Part shown: one piece after another, positions 15,926 through 24,445 of the stretch | How the letters are laid out: each line of letters opens with the position of its first letter | How positions within the stretch are numbered: the first letter of the stretch is position 1 | Assembly: GCF_900115705.1 (NCBI RefSeq) | Contig: NZ_FOXL01000002.1 | Location: forward strand, 558,001-622,000 | DNA length: 64,000 nt | From: Frateuria terrea | GTDB taxonomy: Bacteria > Pseudomonadota > Gammaproteobacteria > Xanthomonadales > Rhodanobacteraceae | Reading direction: 5' to 3' | The notes under the pieces: generated by a model | The model's database searches: none | What the model saw: only the letters and a program-made list of their open reading frames with translations | Told to the model about the DNA's origin: nothing | Position numbers and translations under genes: made by a program

Positions 15926-16783
15926 CTACGAGGCTCGGTCGAGCCAGCGTGCGATGTGCGCGGCCACCGGCTGCGGCGCCTTCATCCAGCTGAAGTGGTC
16001 CGCAGGGCCGCACAGCTCGTCCGGCCCCAGCACGCCGCGCGTGATATCGGCCCGGGGAAGTTTGCCCAGCAACCAGTCCAGGGAAGCGGGGGGGCCCAGC
16101 CAGTCATCGCGCAGGCGCAATGCCAGTGCAGACCCGGTAAAGGCTGCCATGCCTGGTTCCAGATCGCCGATGCCGTCGGCCGCGTAGCGGCCGGTGCAGC
16201 CGCTACGGGCCCAGTCGCGGATTACGCCGCGCGCTTCGTTGCCGCCAAAGCCGATCCGCCGCCCGGGGAAACGCCCGAGCAGTGTCGCCAGCATCGGCGC
16301 CATCACATAGGCCGCGCCGATCAGCCAGGGACGGTGGAAGTTCTTCCAGTACGGCGCGCCGCTGGCGACCATTACCAGGCCCGTGACCTGGGTGGGATGC
16401 AGCCCGGCGTACGCGCACGCCAGTTGGCCGCCCAGGCTATGGCCGCCCAGCAGGGCCGGAGCGTCCGGCCAGGCGGCGCCGGCGCCGGCGAGCCCGGCGG
16501 GCAGGTCCTCCTGCAACAGGGCGCGGTAGCCCCAATCCTGCTGTCGCTCGGCGCGGCGGTCGCTCGAACCGATGCCGCGCCACTCGTGCAGCGCCACGGC
16601 AATGCCATACGCGGCCAGTGCCGTGGCAAAGGGCAGGTAATGCCTTGCCGGCACGCCCATGGCCGGCAACCAGTACAACCACTGCCGCGGCGTCGCTTCG
16701 CCGACCAGCAGCAACTCGCTGGCCGCACCGTCGGCGGCGGTTATGCGCAACACGCGTACAGCGTCATTCGAAATGGCTTGCAT
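15926..16783 (-). CDS. Alpha/beta hydrolase (COG4757-like)
   Basis: A 285-residue cytoplasmic hydrolase. The nucleophile elbow GGHSLGGQLA and the oxyanion region LPAMGVPARHYLPFA are clear. HEWRGIGSS follows the second beta strand, and a final His appears in GPADHFSWMKAP. The unusual spelling PAMGV for the HG-x loop and the HEWRG block match the COG4757 group of predicted alpha/beta hydrolases, whose substrates are not known. No signal peptide is present. It is a lone leftward gene between the OYE gene and the cold-shock genes. Confidence 0.85.
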   Translation of the reverse strand: MQAISNDAVRVLRITAADGAASELLLVGEATPRQWLYWLPAMGVPARHYLPFATALAAYGIAVALHEWRGIGSSDRRAERQQDWGYRALLQEDLPAGLAGAGAAWPDAPALLGGHSLGGQLACAYAGLHPTQVTGLVMVASGAPYWKNFHRPWLIGAAYVMAPMLATLLGRFPGRRIGFGGNEARGVIRDWARSGCTGRYAADGIGDLEPGMAAFTGSALALRLRDDWLGPPASLDWLLGKLPRADITRGVLGPDELCGPADHFSWMKAPQPVAAHIARWLDRAS

Positions 16784-16831
16784 GGCCGCGCACCCAAAAG
16801 GCGCAGGCTAGCGAAGCGGCGCCGCGCGCAC

Positions 16832-16858
16832 AAAAAAGGCCGGCTTGCGCCGGCCTTT
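16832..16858 (-). terminator. Rho-independent terminator after first csp gene
   Basis: AGGCCGGC and GCCGGCCT form an eight-base stem with a TTGC loop; on the leftward strand it is followed by TTTTTTG. It lies 20 bp past the stop of the cold-shock gene at 16879. Confidence 0.85.
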
Positions 16859-16878
16859 GACAAACGATCGATCGCCCT

Positions 16879-17088
16879 TCAGGCCGGGGCGACTTCGTCG
16901 GCCTGAAGGCCCTTTTGGCCTTGCACCACCTTGAAGCTCACCTTCTGGCCTTCCTTCAGGCTCTTGAAGCCCGTTCCGCTGATGGCGCGGAAATGCACGA
17001 AGACGTCGGGGCCACTCTCCCGGCTGATGAAGCCGAAGCCCTTGGCGTCGTTGAACCATTTGACAGTGCCAATCTCACGATCCGACAT
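16879..17088 (-). CDS. Cold-shock protein, CspA family (copy 1)
   Basis: A 69-residue cold-shock domain protein, a single-stranded nucleic-acid chaperone that melts mRNA structure. It contains RNP1 KGFGFIS and RNP2 VFVHF in [16 protein letters not shown] and DVFVHFRAI. It is about 90% identical by eye to the copy at 17355-17564, differing in positions such as SDREIG versus SDRQIG and LKEG versus LQEG, so the pair is a tandem duplication. The 5' leader is long (about 150 bases) and shares elements with the second copy. Whether it is cold-induced cannot be judged from sequence alone. Confidence 0.96.
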   Translation of the reverse strand: MSDREIGTVKWFNDAKGFGFISRESGPDVFVHFRAISGTGFKSLKEGQKVSFKVVQGQKGLQADEVAPA

Positions 17089-17226
17089 GACTCACTCCGT
17101 TCTGCACGATGCTGAGACAAATCGACCTCCCCTTTGGCCGACGGCTTACTGGGCATGCAGGGAGCAGGGGGTGGAGCGATGCGCGATTCCGGGGAATCCC
17201 CGCATCGGGGCACGCACGTGGACCGA

Positions 17227-17275
17227 GCAGACACAGTGACTCCAAGCATAACGGAAATTCGGTAAAAGCAAGTCA
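17227..17275 (-). promoter_or_regulatory. Promoter and leader start of csp copy 1
   Basis: Reading leftward, a TATGCT -10-like box (17250-17245) is followed seven bases later by CACTGTGTCTGC (17238-17227). The same arrangement, TATGAT then CACTGTGTTTGC, precedes copy 2. A short TTGC-containing -35 candidate lies near 17270. The shared dodecamer is at the likely 5' end of the transcript, the place of the cold box in enterobacterial cspA mRNAs. A second shared stretch lies around 17148-17190. Confidence 0.5.
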
Positions 17276-17304
17276 TGCGGAATACTTCGATCCCGGGCAA
17301 GAAA

Positions 17305-17330
17305 AAAGCCGGGCATCGCTGCCCGGCTTT
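17305..17330 (-). terminator. Rho-independent terminator after second csp gene
   Basis: AAAGCCGGGC and GCCCGGCTTT form a ten-base stem around ATCGCT, ending leftward in TTTTTTC. It lies 25 bp beyond the stop of copy 2, so the two csp genes are separately terminated. Confidence 0.88.
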
Positions 17331-17354
17331 CTCGTGGCTCGTGCGGGAATCCGC

Positions 17355-17564
17355 TCAGGCCGGGAGGACCTCGTCGGCCTGCAGGCCCTTCTGGCCCTGC
17401 ACGACCTTGAAGCTCACCTTCTGGCCTTCCTGCAGGCTCTTGAAGCCGGTGCCGCTGATGGCACGGAAATGCACGAACACGTCCGGGCCGTTGTCACGGC
17501 TGATGAAGCCGAAGCCCTTGGCGTCGTTGAACCACTTGACGGTACCGATCTGACGATCAGACAT
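17355..17564 (-). CDS. Cold-shock protein, CspA family (copy 2)
   Basis: A second 69-residue cold-shock domain protein with the same RNP1 (KGFGFIS) and RNP2 (VFVHF) motifs and the same ending GLQADEV.PA as its neighbour. The ATG beginning MSDRQIG is preferred over an ATG four codons upstream because of the paralogue's start. It has its own promoter-leader (17565-17740) and its own terminator. As an RNA chaperone it probably acts on structured mRNA in cold or stationary phase; the reason for two close copies is unknown. Confidence 0.96.
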   Translation of the reverse strand: MSDRQIGTVKWFNDAKGFGFISRDNGPDVFVHFRAISGTGFKSLQEGQKVSFKVVQGQKGLQADEVLPA

Positions 17565-17714
17565 GAAACACTCCACTAGGTATTAATCAAAAGAGACTCG
17601 ACCGACGCCGGATGCGTGGCCGACTTACTGGTGTGCAAGGAAAACCCTAGGGGTGAATCGATGAAGCGCAGATCGTGATCGGCGGCATCGGGCCACAAAG
17701 CTCTGGTGACCCCG

Positions 17715-17737
17715 GCAAACACAGTGCACGCATCATA
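17715..17737 (-). promoter_or_regulatory. Promoter and leader start of csp copy 2
   Basis: Reading leftward, TATGAT (17737-17732) is a near-consensus -10 box, followed by CACTGTGTTTGC (17726-17715), the element shared with copy 1. The mRNA leader would be about 150-160 bases. A second block also shared with copy 1, GGCCGACTTACTGG on the plus strand near 17619-17632, lies within this leader. The rest of the 17577-17890 gap holds the upstream region of the lipoprotein gene, with nothing else recognised. Confidence 0.55.
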
Positions 17738-17890
17738 GCCGGTACGGGGCGCCTGCGCGACCGCCAAGCTGAACGGGTGACACGCCCGGCGGAACGCGGA
17801 TTTCAGGTTTTCTTCACGCTGCCGTTTGTCTAGTGTCGAGGCCGCCAGACGCGCTGCCGGCCACTGCCCGCTGCCTCAGGAACGCCAGCC

Positions 17891-18385
17891 ATGAAGCCTA
17901 CCTTCCCGCGCCTGACCCTCGCCGTGCTCGGCGCCAGCCTGCTGCTTGCCGGCTGCGCCAACCACCCGACCCGCGCCGGTTCGAAGGAAGCCGCCAGTCA
18001 CGCACCGGCCGCCGCCGTCCAGAACCCGACGGCACCTGCGACGCGATCTGCCGAGAGCCACGCGGCCCATGGCACTCGCGCCGCAGGGACCACCGCATCC
18101 GGACAACCCGCCCAACTGCCCGACAGCACCGGCATTCCCGCCTGCGACGATTACCTGGCCAGCTACGTGGCTTGCCACCGCGCCGCGCAAATCTATCGGC
18201 CCGACCAGGTCCAGGGCCGCTACGAGGCGATCCGCACGAGCCTGTTGCGCGATTCGCAGGATCCAAAAATCCGGCCGAACCTCGCCACGCGCTGCAACTC
18301 GCTGGCCAGCCAGCTTCGCCAGGCCTTGCACGGCAAGTCCTGCGACTCGACGCCGGCCGCGCCGAGCAGCCAGGCCGGGCACTAA
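17891..18385 (+). CDS. Lipoprotein of unknown function
   Basis: A 164-residue lipoprotein precursor: MKPTFPRLTLAVLGA followed by the lipobox LLAGC with Cys22. After a Ser/Ala/Thr-rich low-complexity linker (residues 25-80) comes a small domain with four cysteines (CDDYLASYVACHR, TRCNSL, KSCDS), which could form two disulfides in the periplasm. The helix pair DDYLASYVACHRAAQIY and RYEAIRTSLLRDS suggests a compact helical domain. I do not recognise the family. The gene converges on the AlkZ-like glycosylase gene and their stop codons overlap by four bases. Confidence 0.8.
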   Translation: MKPTFPRLTLAVLGASLLLAGCANHPTRAGSKEAASHAPAAAVQNPTAPATRSAESHAAHGTRAAGTTASGQPAQLPDSTGIPACDDYLASYVACHRAAQIYRPDQVQGRYEAIRTSLLRDSQDPKIRPNLATRCNSLASQLRQALHGKSCDSTPAAPSSQAGH

Positions 18386-19665
18386 TCCCCCGCGCCGGTG
18401 GCCTTCCAGCGGGCGCGCAGGGCGCGTCCGAATGCCGCTGGCTCGCTGCGTTCCAGCCTCACCCTCGGCGTGCCGTGCCAACTGGCGGTGCGAGCGATCG
18501 CGTCGCCCACCTCGGCAGCCAGGCGCGGCGTGGCGTCCTGGCCCGGCTCCAGGAACAGCGCCTTGATCTCGAACACGCCCTCGCCACGATGCGCCTTGGC
18601 GTCCAGCCGTCCGACCAGGCTGCCGCGATGCAGGATGGGAAGCACGTAGTAGCCGTAGCGCCGCTTGGGCGCGGGCGTGTAGCACTCGATCGCGTACTCG
18701 AAATCGAACATGGCCTGCGCGCGGGCACGGTCCCACACCAGCGGATCGAACGGCGAGAGCAGCGCCGTATGGGTGGCCGGCAAGCGGCCGGCGCGAACCT
18801 TGTCCAGCAGCGGTGCATGTCCGTGATGCACGTAGCCGGGCGCGTCCCAGCCCTGCACCGGCATGGCGATCAACTCGCCCGCGGCAACCAGCGGCGCCAG
18901 TTCGGCGTCGTCCACCGAGGGCTTGAGCCGGTAGTAGTCGGCGATCCAGCGCGCCTGGGTGATGCCGAGGGCGCGCACGCTGTCGAGGATGAAGCGCTGG
19001 CGCAGCGCCGCCGAGTCGAGCGTGCTCGGCACGAACGGCGGATCGAGCCTGGCCAGAACGCGCTCGGCCAGGTCGTACACGCGCTGGAAGCGCTCGCGCC
19101 GCGGCACCATCAGTTCGCCCAGCGCAAACCAGGCCTCCAGCCATCGCTTCTCCGGCTTCCACTCCCACCAGCCGCTCACGCCGCGGTCGGCGCGCGGAAA
19201 ATCGGCGGCGCGCACGGGGCCTTGCGAGCGGATGCGCTCGAGCATCCCGTCCATCTGCGGGCGATGGTCGCGGTGCATGCGCGCGGCGTGGCGATGCGCC
19301 CAGTGCGCACCACGCTCGCGCCAGGCGCGGTGCAGCGGCAGGTCGGCGGCCGGCACGAAGCAGGCCTCGTGCGCCCAGCATTCGGCGATGCGGCCCTGCA
19401 CCAGCGCCTTATCCAGCCAGTCGCTTTCGTAGGCGCCCAGGCGCGCGTGCAGCACCAGGTAGGGGCTGCGGGCAACTACGTGGATGGAATCGATTTGCAA
19501 CAAGCGCATGCGCTCGATCGCGTCCACCACGTCGGCCGGACGCGGTCGTCGGCCGAATGGCCGCAGCAGGCCCTGCGCGGCCAGGTGCAGGCGGCGCGCC
19601 TGGGCCAGCCCCAATAGTGTCGATCGGCTTGATAAAGGGGGCGGCAACGGCGGCGTCGGCTTCAC
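18382..19665 (-). CDS. AlkZ/YcaQ-like winged-helix DNA glycosylase
   Basis: A 427-residue member of the YcaQ/AlkZ (HTH_42, DUF1006) family of DNA glycosylases that unhook interstrand crosslinks or remove bulky alkylated bases. Visible family features are [20 protein letters not shown], containing the Q-x-D catalytic motif as QID near residue 57, [15 protein letters not shown], and the C-terminal [21 protein letters not shown] and [15 protein letters not shown]. The crosslink enzyme of E. coli has QID in the equivalent place, which supports activity, though substrate preference varies within the family. The ORF start is used; an Arg/Pro-rich N-terminus is slightly long. The gene converges on the lipoprotein gene. 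Confidence 0.9.
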   Translation of the reverse strand: MKPTPPLPPPLSSRSTLLGLAQARRLHLAAQGLLRPFGRRPRPADVVDAIERMRLLQIDSIHVVARSPYLVLHARLGAYESDWLDKALVQGRIAECWAHEACFVPAADLPLHRAWRERGAHWAHRHAARMHRDHRPQMDGMLERIRSQGPVRAADFPRADRGVSGWWEWKPEKRWLEAWFALGELMVPRRERFQRVYDLAERVLARLDPPFVPSTLDSAALRQRFILDSVRALGITQARWIADYYRLKPSVDDAELAPLVAAGELIAMPVQGWDAPGYVHHGHAPLLDKVRAGRLPATHTALLSPFDPLVWDRARAQAMFDFEYAIECYTPAPKRRYGYYVLPILHRGSLVGRLDAKAHRGEGVFEIKALFLEPGQDATPRLAAEVGDAIARTASWHGTPRVRLERSEPAAFGRALRARWKATGAGD

Positions 19666-19787
19666 GGAACCCTGCTGTTCAGGATGAGGCGGCGTTTACA
19701 AATCGTTTGCTAGCTTGCCTGGAGCGCGGCAGCCCCATCGATTGCCTTCAGTCCGCGTCCTTCGCATTCTGGCATGGAGTCCCGCTG

Positions 19788-20450
19788 ATGAAATCCCGCA
19801 AGCCAATGCTGACCGCTCTCGCCGCCGGTTCGCTGCTGCTGTCCGGCGCCCTGCTGGCGCAGGACGTGCCGAACCCGCCGAGCCCGCCCTCGAACCCGAC
19901 CAATACCGCGCCACCGCCACCGCCGACCACGCCGATGCCACCGTCACCGCCGGGCTCGCCGCAGTCGAACATGCCGCCGACGCCTCCGCCGCCGCCGAAC
20001 CCCGCATCCACGCCACCGGCGCCGCCAGGCAGTTCGGGCATGCAGACGATGCCGCCGCCGGCCTCCAGCGCCCCGCCGCCGATGGGCAACGACCAGGGCA
20101 GCATGAACCAGGGCCAGAACATGAACGGCGGCCAGAACATGCAGGGCAACGGCATGCAGGGCAACGGCATGCAGGGCAACGGCATGCAGAGCAACGGCAT
20201 GCAGGGCAACGGCATGCAGAGCAACAACATGCAGGGCAACGGCAGCAACGTCGAGTTCAAATCCTCGATCGCGCCGGCGCCCGACACCGGTCCTGCTCCG
20301 GACTTCAGCCAGCTCGCCAACGGCAAGAAGTCGATCAGCATGGATCAGGCGGCCAGCTACCCGCCTCTGGCCAATGATTTCGACCACGTCGACAAGAACC
20401 GCGACGGCCGCATCACCCAGCGGGAATACGACAGCTGGAAGTCGCACTGA
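19788..20450 (+). CDS. Secreted Pro-rich, MQGNG-repeat, EF-hand protein
   Basis: A 220-residue exported protein in four parts: a signal peptide ([20 protein letters not shown], cleavage near LLAQD); a Pro-rich region (about 26-100) with PPSPPSNP and PPPPPNP; a Met/Gln/Asn/Gly region (about 105-155) holding seven tandem (G/N)MQ(G/S)N units; and a C-terminal EF-hand with the twelve-residue loop [12 protein letters not shown] that should bind calcium. The ATG follows a short SD-like GGAG. The Met-rich repeats resemble metal-binding or low-complexity linkers, but no function is established. A strong terminator follows. I know no named family for the full architecture. Confidence 0.82.
   Translation: MKSRKPMLTALAAGSLLLSGALLAQDVPNPPSPPSNPTNTAPPPPPTTPMPPSPPGSPQSNMPPTPPPPPNPASTPPAPPGSSGMQTMPPPASSAPPPMGNDQGSMNQGQNMNGGQNMQGNGMQGNGMQGNGMQSNGMQGNGMQSNNMQGNGSNVEFKSSIAPAPDTGPAPDFSQLANGKKSISMDQAASYPPLANDFDHVDKNRDGRITQREYDSWKSH
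20136..20240 (+). repeat. 15-bp tandem repeats, seven units
   Basis: Seven consecutive copies of a 15-base unit (consensus GGCATGCAGGGCAAC, with AACATG and CAGAGC variants) encode the MQGNG region of the EF-hand protein. Units are in frame, so copy-number change by slippage would alter protein length without frameshift. Confidence 0.92.
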
Positions 20451-20472
20451 GGTTTTGCTCGACACTCCCCTC

Positions 20473-20500
20473 GCCGGCCCCCCGCGGCCGGCTTTTTTTT
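20473..20500 (+). terminator. Rho-independent terminator after EF-hand gene
   Basis: GCCGGCC (20473-20479) pairs with GGCCGGC (20486-20492), followed by eight T. It begins 22 bp past the stop at 20450 and separates this gene from the phospholipase gene. Confidence 0.9.
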
Positions 20501-20567
20501 GCCGTCACTGCCGGTTCGGGCATCGTTGGCTAGACTCGCGCCTTTGCCATCGAGGACCGACGCTTCC

Positions 20568-21656
20568 ATGAAGCCCCTGCCGACCACCACGCTCGCCTTG
20601 CTCGGCGGCCTGTGGGCGTGCGCCGCGCACGCGCAGAACCCCAACCCGATGGACATCCGCGCCTGCACCGCGATCGAGAGCGACGCGCAACGGCTGGCCT
20701 GCTACGACCACGCCACCGGTCGGGTCAACCTGCCGGTGGCGAAGAAGCGTGAGAGCGAGAGCGTGGCGCAGCCCAGCCTGTTCGCCCACGACCGCAACCC
20801 TGGCCAGCCGGTCACGCAGGAAAACCCGGACGTAGACGCACCGCTCTCGTTGCTGGACAGCCGCTGGGAACTGTCGCCGGAGGCCAAGCTCGGCACGTTC
20901 AACGTGCGTGGCTACAAGCCGGTGTTCCTGATGCCGGTGTTTGCCACCAGCAACCAGAACGAACGCCCGCAAAGCCCCAACCCGCTCAACACGGTGACCA
21001 ACCCGGAGCGGCTGGACAACGTCGAGTCGAAGTTCCAGCTCAGCTTCAAGACCAAGCTGTGGCAGGGTGTGTTCGGTGACGCGGGCGACCTGTGGCTGGG
21101 CTACACCCAGTCCTCCCGCTGGCAGGTCTATAACAACCGCCTCTCGCGTCCGTTCCGCGAGACCAACTACGAGCCCGAGGCGATGCTGGTGTTCGATACC
21201 CACTACCAGCTGCTTGGTTGGGATGGGCGTCTGCTCGGCATCGGCATCAACCATCAGTCCAACGGCCGCTCCAACCCGCTGTCACGCAGTTGGAACCGGG
21301 TGGTCGCCAACATCGGCTTCGAGCGCGGCGACTGGACCGTGATGCTGCGGCCGTGGTGGCGCATCCCCGAGGGCGGTACCGACGACAACAATCCGGACAT
21401 CAGCGACTACATGGGCCGCGGCGACATCCAGATCGTGCACGAGTGGAACGGGCAGGAGTTCGGCATGATGCTGCGCCACTCGTTCCGCGGCGGCGGTCGC
21501 AGCCATGGCGCCGCGCGATTCACCTGGAGCTTCCCGCTGGCAGGCAACCTGCGGGGCTACATGGAGGTGTTCAAGGGTTACGGCGAGAGCCTGATCGACT
21601 ACAACCACAACGCCACCTACCTGGGCTTCGGCGTGTCGTTGCTCGATTGGTACTGA
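20568..21656 (+). CDS. pldA: Outer-membrane phospholipase A
   Basis: OMPLA hydrolyses phospholipids that reach the outer leaflet, preserving outer-membrane asymmetry. The 362-residue precursor has a signal peptide ending WACAAHAQ, then a periplasmic lead region with CTAIESDAQRLACYDHATG, a segment often seen in Xanthomonadales PldA. The barrel follows with LWLGYTQSSRWQ and the catalytic NHQSNGRSNPLSRSWNR, where His229 and Ser231 act. It ends in TYLGFGVSLLDWY with a terminal aromatic. Dimerisation and calcium are needed for activity in the family. The start is chosen at the signal-peptide ATG. A weak GC hairpin follows at 21660. Confidence 0.94.
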   Translation: MKPLPTTTLALLGGLWACAAHAQNPNPMDIRACTAIESDAQRLACYDHATGRVNLPVAKKRESESVAQPSLFAHDRNPGQPVTQENPDVDAPLSLLDSRWELSPEAKLGTFNVRGYKPVFLMPVFATSNQNERPQSPNPLNTVTNPERLDNVESKFQLSFKTKLWQGVFGDAGDLWLGYTQSSRWQVYNNRLSRPFRETNYEPEAMLVFDTHYQLLGWDGRLLGIGINHQSNGRSNPLSRSWNRVVANIGFERGDWTVMLRPWWRIPEGGTDDNNPDISDYMGRGDIQIVHEWNGQEFGMMLRHSFRGGGRSHGAARFTWSFPLAGNLRGYMEVFKGYGESLIDYNHNATYLGFGVSLLDWY

Positions 21657-21659
21657 AGC

Positions 21660-21679
21660 GGGCGGGGACCCTCCCGCCC
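21660..21679 (+). terminator. Possible terminator hairpin after pldA
   Basis: GGGCGGG pairs with CCCGCCC across a six-base loop three bases after the pldA stop. The following CGGTTCTTG is only weakly T-rich, so factor-independent termination is uncertain. Confidence 0.4.
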
Positions 21680-21754
21680 CGGTTCTTGCCGAGGTCGTCG
21701 AGGCCTTCTATCGAGGGGGCGGAACGGCCAGGCGCCGACCGCCCTCAACGCCTG

Positions 21755-22237
21755 TCAGTGATGGTGACCGCCCGGGCCGTGCACGTGCCCGTGCGCCAGT
21801 TCCTCCGCATTGGCCTCGCGCACGCCGGTGACTTCGACGTTGAAATGCAGCGTCTGCCCAGCCAACGGATGGTTGCCGTCGATGTGCACCTTGTCCTCAT
21901 CGACGCGCACCACCGTCACGTTCATCACGCCCTGCGGACCGCGGCCCTGGAACTGCATGCCCGGCTGGATGTCCTCAACGCCCTGGAAGGCATCGCGCGG
22001 CACTTCCTGCACCAGTTCGGCGTGGCGCGGGCCGTAGCCTTCCTCCGGCACGACGTCGACCTTGAACTGGTCGCCCGTCTTGCGGCCGGCCATCATCTTT
22101 TCCAGGCCCGGCACGATCTGCCCGGTGCCGTGCAGGTAGGTCAGCGGCTCGCGTCCCTCGGAACTGTCGATGACGCGGCCCTCGTCGTCCGTCAGCGTGT
22201 AATGGAAGGAGGCGACGGTGTTGTCTGCGATCTGCAT
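21755..22237 (-). CDS. slyD: FKBP-type peptidyl-prolyl isomerase SlyD
   Basis: SlyD is a cytoplasmic prolyl isomerase and chaperone that also binds nickel for hydrogenase maturation. The 160-residue protein shows the FKBP core (VASFHYTLTDDEGRVID, PLTYLHGTGQIVPGLEKMMAG), the inserted chaperone flap (about residues 70-125, HAELVQEVPRDAFQG), and DEDKVHIDGNHPLAGQTLHFNVEV, the typical SlyD strand. The tail is a short His-rich HGHVHGPGGHHH, without the Cys-rich extension of the E. coli protein, so metal handling may be reduced. The gene runs convergent to pldA and divergent from the PBP4 gene. Confidence 0.95.
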   Translation of the reverse strand: MQIADNTVASFHYTLTDDEGRVIDSSEGREPLTYLHGTGQIVPGLEKMMAGRKTGDQFKVDVVPEEGYGPRHAELVQEVPRDAFQGVEDIQPGMQFQGRGPQGVMNVTVVRVDEDKVHIDGNHPLAGQTLHFNVEVTGVREANAEELAHGHVHGPGGHHH

Positions 22238-22332
22238 GGCGGTCTCGCTAATAGTGAATGGGCCAGCTTAACAGGTCGCCGTGGACAGGCCGTCGACCGG
22301 CGCAGTGGCAGCGCGGTTGCGATACTGCGCGC

Positions 22333-23850
22333 ATGAAGATGCAACGCCTGCCGCGCTGGCTGCCCGCCCTGCTCACCCTCGTCCTGATGCCGCTGCGCGC
22401 CGGCGCGATGGACCTGGCCGCTACGCGGGCGGCAATCGACGCGCATATCCACCAGCCGCGCTTCGCCGCCGCGCGCTGGGGCATCGCGGTGGTCTCGCTG
22501 GACAGCGGCCGCACGCTCTACGCGCATGACGCCGACAAGCTGTTCCAGCCGGCCTCCACCGCCAAGCTGTTCACCGCGGCGCTGGTGCTGAGCGGACTGG
22601 ACACCGCCTATCGCATTCCCACTCGGGTACTCGGGCCGGCGCCGGACAGGCGTGGACGCGTGGATGGACCGCTGGTGCTCTACGGCATGGGCGACCCCTC
22701 GCTCGGCACCGCCCCATCGACCGCCAATTGGGCCGACGCGCTAGCGGCCCAACTCGAGGCGCATGGCGTGCGCCGCGTGCGCGGCGACCTGGTCGCCGAT
22801 GCCACCTATTTTGCCGGCGCGCCCATCGGCAGCGGCTGGGAAGCCGCCGACCTGCTGAGCGGCTTCGCTGCGCCCGCCTCGGCGCTGAGCGTGGACGACA
22901 ACCAGCTGCGGCTGACCGTGGCGCCGGCCGCGCACGACGGTCGCCTGGCGCAGCTCGCCTTCGATCGACCGTCGGCGGCGATGCTGCTGGAGAACCGCCT
23001 CATCACCTCGCCGGCCGGAACCGCCGCGGACATCAACCTCTACCGCACGCCGGGCAGCGACCTGCTGCACGCCTTCGGCTCGATCGCCTCGCGGTCTTCC
23101 CCGCGCAGCTTCCGCCTGGCCATTCCCGATCCCGCGCGGGCAGCCGGCAATGCCTTGCTGCAGGCCTTGCAGCAACGCGGCATCGAGGTCGACGGCCAAT
23201 TGCGGGTATTGCGGTGGCCGCAGCTGGATACGGCGCTACGCACCGGCGCCGGCGTGCTGGCCGAAGTGCGTTCGCCGCCCGTGGCGATGATTCTGCGCGA
23301 GGGCCTCAAGCGCTCACAGAACCTCTACCTGCAGAACCTGCTGCAGCTGGCGGGTACGCGTGCCGCTATCACGGCGGCGGCCGATCCGGCCGCCACGGCT
23401 GGCTTCCTCGGCGCCGCCGACTGGGGCATCCGAGCTCTCCACCAGCTGCTCGACCGCATCGGCATCCCGCCTTCGGCCAGCCTGATCGGCGAAGGCACCG
23501 GCCTGTCGCGGCGCGACCTGACCACGCCCGCCGCGCTGGTGCGCCTGCTCAGCTTCCTGGCCGCCGGTTCCGATGCCGCCGAGGTGCGCGACATGCTGCC
23601 GGTGGCCGCCGTCGACGGCACGCTCGCCCCGCGCATGCGCGGCACGCCCGCCGCGGGCAACGTGCACGCCAAGACCGGCAGCATGACCTATGTAACCTGC
23701 CTGGCCGGCTACGTCACCAGCGCCGCGGGCGAACACCTGGCGTTCGCGGTTCTGCTCAACGACTACGCACCGCCCGCGGGAATGCCGGCCAGCGCCGACG
23801 TCGACGCGATTGCCGTGTGGCTGGCCGAGCTGAGCGAGCGTTCGCTCTAG
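22333..23850 (+). CDS. dacB: D-Ala-D-Ala carboxypeptidase/endopeptidase (PBP4)
   Basis: A periplasmic class C low-molecular-mass penicillin-binding protein that trims and cleaves peptidoglycan cross-links. The 505-residue precursor has a signal peptide (PALLTLVLMPLRAGAM), the S-x-x-K motif S75TAK in FQPASTAKLFTAAL, an S-x-N equivalent reading SVDDNQL, and K447TG in HAKTGSMTYV. The large insert between the first two motifs is typical of PBP4. The ATG at 22333 starts the signal peptide; the upstream ORF extension is not plausible. It is divergent from slyD with a 95 bp gap. Confidence 0.94.
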   Translation: MKMQRLPRWLPALLTLVLMPLRAGAMDLAATRAAIDAHIHQPRFAAARWGIAVVSLDSGRTLYAHDADKLFQPASTAKLFTAALVLSGLDTAYRIPTRVLGPAPDRRGRVDGPLVLYGMGDPSLGTAPSTANWADALAAQLEAHGVRRVRGDLVADATYFAGAPIGSGWEAADLLSGFAAPASALSVDDNQLRLTVAPAAHDGRLAQLAFDRPSAAMLLENRLITSPAGTAADINLYRTPGSDLLHAFGSIASRSSPRSFRLAIPDPARAAGNALLQALQQRGIEVDGQLRVLRWPQLDTALRTGAGVLAEVRSPPVAMILREGLKRSQNLYLQNLLQLAGTRAAITAAADPAATAGFLGAADWGIRALHQLLDRIGIPPSASLIGEGTGLSRRDLTTPAALVRLLSFLAAGSDAAEVRDMLPVAAVDGTLAPRMRGTPAAGNVHAKTGSMTYVTCLAGYVTSAAGEHLAFAVLLNDYAPPAGMPASADVDAIAVWLAELSERSL

Positions 23851-23856
23851 GACGGA

Positions 23857-24342
23857 TCAACCCTGCAGTCGCTTGGCCAGGTCGGCGCCGATCTTTGCCG
23901 GCGTGTCGGTCGGCGCATAGCGTTTGACTACCTGGCCGTCGGGCCCGACCAGGAACTTGGTGAAGTTCCACTTGATCGCCTCGCTGCCGAGCACGCCCTT
24001 GCCCTCGCGCTTGAGCCAGCGGTAAAGCGGGTGCGCGTCGCCGCCATTGACCTCGAGCTTGGCGAACAGCGGAAAGTCCACCTCGTAGTTGAGGCTGCAG
24101 AACTGGCGGATTTCCGCCTCGCTGCCCGGCTCCTGGTGGCCGAACTGGTCGCAGGGGAAGCCGAGCACGGTCAGGCCGCGGTCGCGCCATTCCCGCCACA
24201 GCGTCTCCAGCCCTTCGTACTGCGGGGTGAAGCCGCACTTGGAGGCGACGTTGACGATCAGCAGCCACCGGCCCTGCCACTCGGACAACGAGCGCTCCCG
24301 GCCGTCGATGTCGCGGGCGGAAAAGTCGTAGACGCTGCTCAT
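23857..24342 (-). CDS. Glutathione/thioredoxin peroxidase (GPx family)
   Basis: A 161-residue cytoplasmic peroxidase with the three GPx blocks: NVASKCGFTPQYEGL with the peroxidatic Cys (Cys replaces selenocysteine), GFPCDQFGHQEPGS with Gln and a second Cys, and IKWNFTKFLVG with the catalytic Trp-Asn. Bacterial Cys-type enzymes of this family often use thioredoxin rather than glutathione, and the resolving-Cys pattern FPCDQF fits. The start MSSVYDFSARDI is chosen because conservation begins there. The ORF extends 47 unrelated residues upstream. It converges on the PBP4 gene with a 6 bp gap. Confidence 0.93.
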   Translation of the reverse strand: MSSVYDFSARDIDGRERSLSEWQGRWLLIVNVASKCGFTPQYEGLETLWREWRDRGLTVLGFPCDQFGHQEPGSEAEIRQFCSLNYEVDFPLFAKLEVNGGDAHPLYRWLKREGKGVLGSEAIKWNFTKFLVGPDGQVVKRYAPTDTPAKIGADLAKRLQG

Positions 24343-24445
24343 GCATGGGCTCCCGTAGCTTGTCGGGCAGTCTACGCCGGCGGGGGCATATGCACATGAG
24401 CGATCGCCATTACCGCACGCATCCCGTCCAGGAGATGCTGCCGTG

